64,000 nt of DNA from Enterobacter cloacae complex sp. R_G8 (GTDB taxonomy: Bacteria > Pseudomonadota > Gammaproteobacteria > Enterobacterales > Enterobacteriaceae): assembly GCF_024599795.1 (NCBI RefSeq), contig NZ_CP102246.1, positions 3,844,001 to 3,908,000 on the forward strand, in the 5' to 3' direction. The translations under genes and the position numbers were made by a program. Below the pieces are notes generated by a model that saw only the letters and a program-made list of their open reading frames with translations, was not told the DNA's origin and ran no database searches. Below are positions 8,580 to 15,284 of this stretch, piece after piece (the stretch's first letter is position 1; every line of letters begins with the position of its first letter).

Positions 8580-10031
8580 ATGAATCCTGGCAGAAAATTT
8601 AAGCTCTACACAATAAAGAATGAAGATAAAGATGATATTTTCGTTAGCGACAAAACGAATCGATATTGTGATGATAATTTTTTCACTTTGATAACGGGAG
8701 TGAATGGATGTGGTAAGTCATCACTTCTAACAAAAGCAGTTAATTCCTTCATATTTCATGGTCGCAAAGATGATGTGCTAGTTGACAATAATTCAATTGA
8801 TACGCCTTCGCGAGTTATAGCCATATGTAATTCCCGGTATAACAGATTTCCATTAAGGGAAACTTTTTTAAGGAAAGGCGCCCAAAAAAATTCAGATTAT
8901 TATATTCAGGTAAATCATAATCAGGAAATTGGTGCAAGTGTTCTTTCGATAGTAAGCCAGTGCCTGAGAGAATTAATAAAGAAACCACTCAATAATCAAG
9001 TTGTAAGGCTAGATGATGTTCGTAGTGCTTATAAAATGATTGGCATAAATCCGTTTCTATTAATTAATCTAAAATTTAATGACGAAGCAAAAAAAGCGTA
9101 TGAGACTTTGCTTGATATACAACGGAGTAAGAAAGGGACGCGAATTTCAAGTGAATTAAACGATTATTACAAAAAATTTCTATCGGAAAATGAAAATCTA
9201 ATACTAAAACCTGATGTCATAAATATTCTTCAAGAATACGAAAATATTGTAAGATTACCACAACTGTATCTTGATATTGAAAAACGTAAAATAACATTCG
9301 ATGGAGCAACTAGTGAAAATGAATATAATATAAAGCAGGCTCTTCTATTAGGTCTAATCGTCCCAAGCGAAATACAGGTCCAAAGGACAAAGGAAAGCAG
9401 ATGGGTAAGTAATCATCATCTTAGCTCTGGTCAACAAACACTCTTAACGACGGCTCTTCTCTTAGATATTTTCACTATAAATAATAGTTTGATTTGTATT
9501 GATGAACCTGAGAATAGCCTTCATCCAGCCTGGCAATTGGATTTTATGAAATTTGTAGATCAGTTGTGCAAATGGAATAAAGGATGTCATTTTTTAATCG
9601 CAACTCATTCCCCTCAAATTATATCTGGGTTAAAAAGTGAAAATGGATGTATAGTCACCTTAAAAAATAATGATCACAGGATTTCAATTAAGAACAAATT
9701 TGATTCAGTTAACAGATTGGAAAATTCATTTAGTAACAAATCCCAAAGCTTTCATAATGTAAAAAATTACAGAGGACAGTCAGCTGACAGACAATTGGCT
9801 GAAATATTCGAAACACCTGGTTTTCGAAATGATTATGTTATTCATCGGTTATTAATGATTCTATCAAGGTTAGTTAAAGGTACAGGCTTGAACCGGAATG
9901 ATGAACCATTTATCGAAATGGTCAAGAAGTTTGTAAAATTCAATGATATTGATGAGTCTGACCCAGTGAATATCATTTATAATCAAATCAAAGGTGTTGT
10001 ATTTGCCAATAAAAAGGACTCTAAAAAGTGA
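8580..10031 (+). CDS. ptuA: AAA/ABC-type ATPase of a Septu-like (PtuA) defence module
   Basis: A 483-residue SMC/OLD-like ATPase. Walker A is GVNGCGKSS (residues 40-48), the ABC-like signature is LSSGQQTLL (281-289), Walker B is LICIDEPENSLHP (304-316) and the H-loop is ATHSP (341-345). A long, charged, helical insert of about 230 residues separates Walker A from the signature. AGAGG precedes the start. The stop overlaps the GTG start of an HNH nuclease gene (GTGA). This ATPase-HNH pairing is the hallmark of Septu (PtuA/PtuB), in which the ATPase forms a scaffold that holds and controls the nuclease. It is shorter than some PtuA proteins. No retron reverse transcriptase accompanies it, so it is read as a stand-alone Septu-like system. 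Confidence 0.72.
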   Translation: MNPGRKFKLYTIKNEDKDDIFVSDKTNRYCDDNFFTLITGVNGCGKSSLLTKAVNSFIFHGRKDDVLVDNNSIDTPSRVIAICNSRYNRFPLRETFLRKGAQKNSDYYIQVNHNQEIGASVLSIVSQCLRELIKKPLNNQVVRLDDVRSAYKMIGINPFLLINLKFNDEAKKAYETLLDIQRSKKGTRISSELNDYYKKFLSENENLILKPDVINILQEYENIVRLPQLYLDIEKRKITFDGATSENEYNIKQALLLGLIVPSEIQVQRTKESRWVSNHHLSSGQQTLLTTALLLDIFTINNSLICIDEPENSLHPAWQLDFMKFVDQLCKWNKGCHFLIATHSPQIISGLKSENGCIVTLKNNDHRISIKNKFDSVNRLENSFSNKSQSFHNVKNYRGQSADRQLAEIFETPGFRNDYVIHRLLMILSRLVKGTGLNRNDEPFIEMVKKFVKFNDIDESDPVNIIYNQIKGVVFANKKDSKK

Positions 10032-10723
10032 TCGTAAACCCTATTTCTTATTCTCAGCAAGTTAGAATTCACATTGATAAATATGATGGGAAAGATCATA
10101 CTTACTGGAATGTAACATGTGATGAAAATAAGGCAATCAGAAAGGAAATTAGAGAGTTCTATCGTACGGAGCAACGTTTTCACTGTGCATATTGTAACAG
10201 ATTACGACAAGACTTTAATGGTGCCCAGTGGGACATTGATCATATAATTCCCAAGCAAAGTCATCCTCAGTATCTTTACACCCCTAAAAATCTCACAGTC
10301 ACGTGTAAAGACTGTAATGGTAAAAAAGGGAAAGAAAATGTTCTTGTAGACCATGTTGATGCTACTCAATGCTTTCCTATATCAGGTGAAAGTTATGCAA
10401 TCATTCATCCTCACTTCGATGAATATTTAGACAATATTCGTTGTAGAACAACAGCTGATGGTAAGATCATTCATGAGCCCTTTACACCTAAAGGTATAAA
10501 AACATTCAATTTATGTGGACTGATAAGGTTCAGTGAAATGATAGCCGGTACTTCGGAAGTCATTGAAGAGACAGGTGAAAGCTTAGACCTTACTGATGGT
10601 ATAACCGAGGAACTTAGAGAAGCATTCGATAGACAAATCTCTGAATTTGACTATTTGTCAGATTCACAATTAGCTCAATTACTCAAAGGAAAATTATCTC
10701 AAATTACTGGAGTTATGGTATAA
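10028..10723 (+). CDS. ptuB: HNH endonuclease of a Septu-like (PtuB) module
   Basis: A 231-residue protein with a zinc-stabilised HNH fold in its first half: Cys53-x2-Cys56 (FHCAYC), the catalytic core WDIDHIIPK (Asp71-His72), Asn88 in TPKNLT and Cys93-x2-Cys96 (TCKDCNGKK). The C-terminal 120 residues are helical with no recognised domain and may contact the ATPase. Translation starts at GTG 10028, overlapping the ATPase stop, so the two products should be made in a fixed ratio. In characterised Septu systems the nuclease degrades nucleic acid during phage infection. That activity is inferred from family resemblance. Confidence 0.75.
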   Translation: MIVNPISYSQQVRIHIDKYDGKDHTYWNVTCDENKAIRKEIREFYRTEQRFHCAYCNRLRQDFNGAQWDIDHIIPKQSHPQYLYTPKNLTVTCKDCNGKKGKENVLVDHVDATQCFPISGESYAIIHPHFDEYLDNIRCRTTADGKIIHEPFTPKGIKTFNLCGLIRFSEMIAGTSEVIEETGESLDLTDGITEELREAFDRQISEFDYLSDSQLAQLLKGKLSQITGVMV

Positions 10724-10885
10724 GTGTTCAAAATTGATAAGTAATTGATACTGAAATGTTTAGCGTAAAATTTCTTGTAGATTAGGGTCTAAATAGCAGC
10801 GACTGGCTGTAGCCGCTGCCTTCTGGTTTGATGAAGAGTGAGTAGCCATTCTCTGTATTTTATTTTAGTCGTTTGGCGTACATCT

Positions 10886-11221
10886 TCAGGTTAAAAATCC
10901 ATACTGGTAAGATCCCTGAAAGTCTGGTACTTCATCCAGTCTCAGTAGCTCAGCATCGGTAAAATCTCGGCCAAGTGCAGTGGCGATTGGTTGCCAGTGT
11001 ACTCGCAGGCTGGGTAAAAGCTTCAAGCGCTGCTGGTAATGGGGTTCGCACTCCCTGGTTACTTCCGTCCCTGCAATACGCACAACCCAATAGCTGGAGC
11101 GACAAGGATAATCATCGACGCCTTCGCGAACAAAGCGGCAATACCATGTACCGTCCGATAACCTTAAATAAATATTACCTGAGCGCCGCCATTCATAGAT
11201 GGCGTGAATAATGTCCGGCAA
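10886..11221 (-). CDS. Unrecognised 111-residue protein
   Basis: A single open frame of 111 codons starting at TTG 11221, chosen because AGGAGAG lies 7 bases upstream; the first ATG in frame would remove most of the protein. The sequence is rich in Trp, Tyr and Arg (IYEWRRSGNIYLRLSDGTWY, later YQQRLKLLPSLRVHWQP), suggesting a small beta-rich globular domain. No signal peptide or membrane helix is seen. I do not recognise the family. It lies 75 bp downstream of another small gene on the same strand. Both could be orphan immunity or toxin-related genes of the island, but there is no direct evidence. Confidence 0.5.
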   Translation of the reverse strand: MPDIIHAIYEWRRSGNIYLRLSDGTWYCRFVREGVDDYPCRSSYWVVRIAGTEVTRECEPHYQQRLKLLPSLRVHWQPIATALGRDFTDAELLRLDEVPDFQGSYQYGFLT

Positions 11222-11296
11222 ATTACTCTCTCCTGTGAGGTTTGGAAGTGTACACAGATGTTGTCCGGCACCAGGAGTGAAATATCGCTGTAATGA

Positions 11297-11527
11297 TCAG
11301 GCGTCATAAATGTCGCCGGTATCCCAGCCAGCTTCAGCTAATGCTTCATCGCTATTCCTGAGGCCGGTTATCCACATACATTCCCGGGACGCTCTGGATA
11401 AAAATGCCCATGGCTCATCAGGATCAATAACGACAATTTCTCCAGTGTACTCTGCACTTTCTAGGTCAGCAGGCACAACTCTGTTTGAATCGAAAATCCA
11501 GGATTTCGCCTCCTCATGGGTACTCAT
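11297..11527 (-). CDS. Unrecognised 76-residue acidic protein
   Basis: A short open frame starting at ATG 11527 with no clear ribosome site. The product is acidic and Trp-containing (AKSWIFDSNRVVPADLESAE, then IVVIDPDEPWAFLSRASREC). Its abrupt start suggests it may be the C-terminal remainder of a longer protein, but no upstream coding continuation is obvious. It precedes the 111-residue gene on the same strand and could be co-transcribed with it. Function unknown. Confidence 0.4.
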   Translation of the reverse strand: MSTHEEAKSWIFDSNRVVPADLESAEYTGEIVVIDPDEPWAFLSRASRECMWITGLRNSDEALAEAGWDTGDIYDA

Positions 11528-11702
11528 CAGAAAGCGGTAAAGCTGGGATGCTTACACGAAGGCCCGCTATGAGCGAGGAGCGGACGTTAAGTCATAGTTT
11601 AAAAGGTGATTTAATGTCAACAGCGAGACTTTCTGGGATACTTATCGTGTTGCTGACAAAGCCTCAACATCTAAGAAATGTCATACACATTTGGTGATCT
11701 TA

Positions 11703-12479
11703 ATGGAAATATTCTTCAAATCGTATCAGACAGAAGGCTGTTGCTTATGCGGATCTAGTGGTTCTCTCACCGGAGAGCACAAAATAAAAGCTTCGGCGTT
11801 GAGAAAAATTTTTGGAAGTAATGCAATGGTCATTGGAGATTTTGATGATGGCGGCAATCTTCGTACAGCACAAGGGCCTAAGTCTAAGGCTTTCCATTTT
11901 TCGGCACGAATGTGCTCTTCATGCAATGGCTCTCGCACACAGCCTGCAGATCAGGAGTTTGATCAATTTCATACTTTAGTATCATCGCTTATATCAGAAG
12001 GTAGGGACCCTTCCGAGGTGTTTAATATGCCACAGTATAATTTGGAATCAGAAGCTTACCTCAATGTGTTTAGATACTTTTCAAAAATTTTATGCTGCCA
12101 AATTGCAGAAGCAGGTGGCCCTCGCCCAATAGAAGCTTGCGAATTTGCTATAGGAAAAACGAGTAGGAACATAATCTTTCTACACATTGATGTTGATCCA
12201 ATCTACTTAGCTTATCGAGAGACATACGGAAGACATAGTTATGCAAGACATGGAGGACTTATTGTCCCTTATGATTCAAAAACACACAATCCAACATGTT
12301 TCCAAAGCTTGTTAAGTTTGGGTGCTGTGAGATATCGTTTTTGGGTTAGATTTAATGCACTTGTTGGAGCTGAGTTACGTACATCCCATCATGAATTTTG
12401 GCTCAAATGTGAGGCAGCGTATCAAGAGGCTATAAAAAATCCTCTATCGGATGAACAGCGATATCGCTTAGGTATTTAA
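11703..12479 (+). CDS. Putative HNH-type nuclease
   Basis: A 258-residue protein with a zinc-knuckle HNH-like N-terminus: CCLCG at residues 14-18, then GSLTGEHKIKASALRKIFG where Glu-His would be the HNH His region, and MCSSCNGSRTQPADQEFD carrying the second Cys pair and an Asn. The remaining 160 residues have no recognised domain. ATG 11703 is used; an in-frame TTG at 11691 is possible. The gene stands alone on an AT-rich stretch between Septu-like genes and a decayed toxin-antitoxin module. A role as a restriction-like or abortive-infection nuclease is plausible from context but unproven. Confidence 0.55.
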   Translation: MEIFFKSYQTEGCCLCGSSGSLTGEHKIKASALRKIFGSNAMVIGDFDDGGNLRTAQGPKSKAFHFSARMCSSCNGSRTQPADQEFDQFHTLVSSLISEGRDPSEVFNMPQYNLESEAYLNVFRYFSKILCCQIAEAGGPRPIEACEFAIGKTSRNIIFLHIDVDPIYLAYRETYGRHSYARHGGLIVPYDSKTHNPTCFQSLLSLGAVRYRFWVRFNALVGAELRTSHHEFWLKCEAAYQEAIKNPLSDEQRYRLGI

Positions 12480-12549
12480 TTAATCTATATGAAAGAAACT
12501 ACTGTTTTGATTTGAAGGTCTGGAGATATCCGGCCCTGCCCCTTACGGA

Positions 12550-12582
12550 GCAACGTCTGCTTCTGGCACAAAGCGGACGTTT
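12550..12582. repeat. 33-base imperfect palindromic repeat, copy 2
   Basis: The unit begins GCAACGTCTGCTTCTGG; its inner dyad pairs GTCTGCTT with AAGCGGAC. It matches the copy at 8266-8298 at 27 of 33 positions in the same orientation. A half-copy-like GAGCGGACGTTAAG occurs near 11578. Confidence 0.6.
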
Positions 12583-12674
12583 CTTTCACAGTCACCTCAT
12601 AAAGTGTTCGCACACATTAAATGAGCGCCTTCATCACGAGCATATGAACACTGCACTCCATCAATGTTTCTACA

Positions 12675-12721
12675 TTATCAACCCACCAACCATCACCTAT
12701 AATGTTTCCTGTCTGGAAACA
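12675..12721 (+). promoter_or_regulatory. higBA-type promoter with operator dyad
   Basis: A -35 box TTATCA (12675-12680) and a -10 box TATAAT (12698-12703) are separated by 17 bp. A 7-5-7 dyad, TGTTTCC-TGTCT-GGAAACA (12703-12721), starts at the last base of the -10 box. This is where a HigA-type antitoxin would bind to autoregulate the module. The genes it drives are broken. Confidence 0.6.
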
Positions 12722-12732
12722 AGGGGGCAAGG

Positions 12733-13043
12733 ATGCACGTAGTCTCAAGAGCGCCTTTCGACGCGGCCACCAGACAATTTCCAAATCAAGCACTCGCCCT
12801 GGACGATCTTTACCGGGTACTAAAAAAGGAGCACTACCCAACACCAGACGACATGCGAAAGCGCTTCCCCCGCCTAGACAGGATGAAATACCGGGAAAAA
12901 TGGTGGGTCATTGATATAGGTGCGGGCATTTAAAAGTGATGTTTTTTGCTGATTTTGATCGGGGAAAGATCTTTATCAAACACATCAGCACTCACGCAGA
13001 GTATGACAAACTCACGGACTTCTATCGGAGAACGAAAGAATGA
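12733..13043 (+). pseudogene. higB: higB-type toxin gene, frameshifted
   Basis: The first 63 codons read MHVVSRAPFDAATRQFPNQA and continue as a normal HigB-like mRNA interferase (RelE superfamily) to WWVIDIGAG. They then hit a stop at 12931-12933. The missing part resumes in another frame directly afterwards: KVMFFADFDRGKIFIKHIS, HAEYDKLTDFYRRTKE, ending at TGA 13041-13043. One base is missing near GGGCATTTAA at 12925-12935 (GGC-CAT-TTA would restore the frame). Most of the original coding sequence survives, so the inactivation is recent. The promoter and operator upstream look intact. Confidence 0.75.
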
Positions 13044-13206
13044 ACTATGCAGGAGCCAACTCACACAGAGCGATTTTGAGAATGAGATAGGCAAGAAATC
13101 TTTGGTGAGTCGAATCCTCAACGGACAGCGCACGTTAACGCTGGATCATATGCGCGCGCTGGCGAAGCGTTTTGGCGTGCCGGTGAGTGTATTTGTGGGG
13201 AAATGA
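13040..13206 (+). pseudogene. higA: higA-type antitoxin gene, internally decayed
   Basis: The ATG at 13040 overlaps the old higB stop (ATGA). It reads MNYAGANSHRAILRMR and then stops. The C-terminal helix-turn-helix half survives in another frame: KKSLVSRILNGQRTLTLDHM, followed by RALAKRFGVPVSVFVGK and a stop at 13204-13206. Normal HigA antitoxins of this group are about 130 residues, so an internal segment has been deleted with a frame change. Antitoxin function is almost certainly lost, which fits with the toxin also being broken. Confidence 0.65.
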
Positions 13207-13273
13207 TGAGGATGATTTTTTTATATTGAGAAAAAAGTGACGCAGCCAAGCTAGCGATATCGCGGCTAAAACC

Positions 13274-13651
13274 TTACGGTAATTGTAGAGGCACATCACT
13301 GTCATCAAACACTTCCCTCAAATACTTTCCAAGCGTTTTAGAATCTTTTGCTGCAGGAATGACCACGTGATATTCTCTGATTCCAATTTTTTTTGCGACA
13401 TCTTCATTAAGCACGATCACAAGTTTGTCTTCAGTGAGCTGAACAGAACGAATAGAGTCTGTTAACTCATATTCCGTTGACTCACTCTGAAATCCAATGC
13501 ATTCGTTAACGGGTAATTCATCTTCGTCGAATCGTCCGATTATGATAAAATTTTTTGGATCATGACTGTCATCCCCTATTCCGATGGTGAAGACATCATT
13601 TTCTTCATAGCAGTTAATACACGCTGCAATAAAATTTTTAACATTACTCAT
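13274..13651 (-). CDS. Imm10-like immunity protein
   Basis: A 125-residue acidic cytosolic protein. The pattern VFTIGIGDDSHDPKNFIIIG, followed by IGFQSESTEYELTDSIRSVQ, resembles Imm10-family immunity proteins, which neutralise polymorphic-toxin nucleases. On its own strand it follows a 17-bp scrap of Rhs core (13803-13819), suggesting it was the immunity gene of an Rhs C-terminal toxin that has since been lost. Family membership rests on pattern resemblance only. It could protect against toxins from neighbouring strains as an orphan. Confidence 0.5.
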   Translation of the reverse strand: MSNVKNFIAACINCYEENDVFTIGIGDDSHDPKNFIIIGRFDEDELPVNECIGFQSESTEYELTDSIRSVQLTEDKLVIVLNEDVAKKIGIREYHVVIPAAKDSKTLGKYLREVFDDSDVPLQLP

Positions 13652-13802
13652 CAGTTCTCCTTATCTTGCATCATTTTGCTCCTGACAGATTTTATCGTAA
13701 GTCTGGCGTTCATTAAGATGGCTTGTATCCTAAGAGTAACCTAAGATAGTACCCGCACCAATTTTTATAGATTGCTATTTTTAAAAGGTAAAGTATATAT
13801 TT

Positions 13803-13819
13803 CCGGCATAGCGAAGCGG
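13803..13819 (-). pseudogene. Scrap of Rhs core sequence
   Basis: CCGGCATAGCGAAGCGG is identical to 15829-15845 inside the Rhs gene. Read on the minus strand it encodes QPLRYAG, the conserved start of the Rhs core end, preceded here by another Gln as in many Rhs proteins, and then coding is lost. It indicates a displaced Rhs tip next to the Imm10-like gene. Confidence 0.6.
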
Positions 13820-13906
13820 CTGTTGATGCTGTGATATGCTGCACCAGCTACACCCACCTTACAGCAATAGATGGGCTTCGCCAGGATCAACGCAAGTACA
13901 CTTTTA

Positions 13907-14467
13907 TTAAAAATCAAGATCGACTTTAACTACTCCTGATGCATCTATTTTATCATCCTGAGCAGTAAGCATATCAACAAACTCATCGAAGGAGTTTGCT
14001 ATTTTCGTCAGCCCGGAGGTCACTACTGAATCATTGAATATTGGATCAGACTCGTGATCCCAAAACCAAATCTCTCCCGACATACCTCCCTTGAGACAAA
14101 GACAAATTTGATTATCACCAGACGAGGCTCCTATCGGTAACCATTGATCGCGAAAATCATGCCGGTATGTATCAGCCATTTCAAAGACAGTATATTCTTT
14201 ACCCGATTCTGCAAGACCGTATAAAGACTCAAGCGTATCAGTTCCTTGCTCATCAGACCATGGAGATGGTTGTAACGCTTTGAAAACAACATTTACCTCA
14301 AAAAGAACAGAAACGCCAAAATGAAGTAAATAGGCACGATAACTTTCAGGAATTGGCCCTGTTGATGCTTCTAATGTATTTAAAATATTTTTCAGTTCAT
14401 CTAATGGTAATATTGTCGATTTCGCTCCAAAGCGCTCTAATTTTTTCAACAATGTTCTTTCCTCCAT
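13907..14467 (-). CDS. SMI1/KNR4 (SUKH) family immunity protein, probably orphan
   Basis: A 186-residue acidic protein. IPESYRAYLLHFGVS at residues 39-53 is the characteristic SUKH helix motif, and NQICLCLKGGMSGEIWFWDH near residue 120 is the typical strand pair ending in a Trp-containing turn. SUKH proteins bind and block nuclease toxins of polymorphic toxin systems. It is separated by 283 bp from the second SUKH gene next to Rhs, with no toxin adjacent. It is therefore likely retained from an earlier toxin cassette or to resist foreign toxins. Confidence 0.7.
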   Translation of the reverse strand: MEERTLLKKLERFGAKSTILPLDELKNILNTLEASTGPIPESYRAYLLHFGVSVLFEVNVVFKALQPSPWSDEQGTDTLESLYGLAESGKEYTVFEMADTYRHDFRDQWLPIGASSGDNQICLCLKGGMSGEIWFWDHESDPIFNDSVVTSGLTKIANSFDEFVDMLTAQDDKIDASGVVKVDLDF

Positions 14468-14750
14468 ATATCTGATTCGTAGCCAATATGGGGCACATTG
14501 GCGTGAAGCTCTCTCGGCAGAAGAATTATGGTATTCGCAATCAGATAATGTGGAGTGTGCATTTTTTCCCTTAACAAATTTTGAGCCGCTTTCTGTGTAA
14601 TGCCTTTTTTCTATGCAATGGCATTATTACCAATGGTAAAATACAAGCATATCTGACATTCTGTTTATTACTGTTTATCTATTTACTAACATCTAAATGT
14701 AAAAAAAATAAGCCATGATCATATTCTGATTATGGCTTTATTTTGAAATA

Positions 14751-15272
14751 TCATAAATCAACAGTTACATTCATTCCTGCATCAAGAGATGTCTCACATA
14801 TTTTCTTGTAAAATTCAGTAAAGCCATTAGTAATTTTATAGATATTGCCGCACTCATTTTGCTCAGCGATCTCAAACTCTTGGATATCATCCTCTGCATG
14901 TAGATGTGTTCTGTCCCAATAATACACACCTTGGCTTTCACTGCCATTTAATATAAGGTAAAAGTTACCTCCAGGATCATCACCAATAATTAACTTATCA
15001 TCAATGAAATCAAGTTCACTTAAAAAATTTTCATTTTGACGAAAAATGTCGTAGTTTGGATTTTCCATATTTATTCCAAAAAGGGCATAAAAGGCGATAA
15101 CCCCTTCATCAACACCTTCATACTCCAACTCACAAAAATCCGGAGATTTTACAACAAAGCCATTTTTCAACCTGAGGAATTCTTTATAATCTTCAGGCAA
15201 ACTGATTTTGAATTTTGCCTCCAAAATTTTAATTTCATCTTGAGTTGTAGGTTTACCGCATGAAATAGGCAT
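14751..15272 (-). CDS. SMI1/KNR4 (SUKH) immunity protein for the adjacent Rhs toxin
   Basis: A 173-residue acidic protein with the SUKH hallmark LPEDYKEFLRLKNGF near residues 25-39, a central DPGGNFYLILNG strand, and VYYWDRTHLH. It begins 12 bp after the Rhs stop codon on the same strand, the canonical immunity position. It is therefore expected to bind the Rhs C-terminal WHH nuclease domain in the cytoplasm and protect the producer and its siblings. AT-rich composition matches the toxin-coding tip and contrasts with the GC-rich Rhs core, supporting transfer of tip and immunity gene as a cassette. Confidence 0.78.
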   Translation of the reverse strand: MPISCGKPTTQDEIKILEAKFKISLPEDYKEFLRLKNGFVVKSPDFCELEYEGVDEGVIAFYALFGINMENPNYDIFRQNENFLSELDFIDDKLIIGDDPGGNFYLILNGSESQGVYYWDRTHLHAEDDIQEFEIAEQNECGNIYKITNGFTEFYKKICETSLDAGMNVTVDL

Positions 15273-15284
15273 AAGCTCTCCTTA

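Noticed and set aside
12946..13206. An intact 86-residue helix-turn-helix gene
   Set aside because: Only the last 40 codons resemble HigA; the first part is the higB tail read out of frame.
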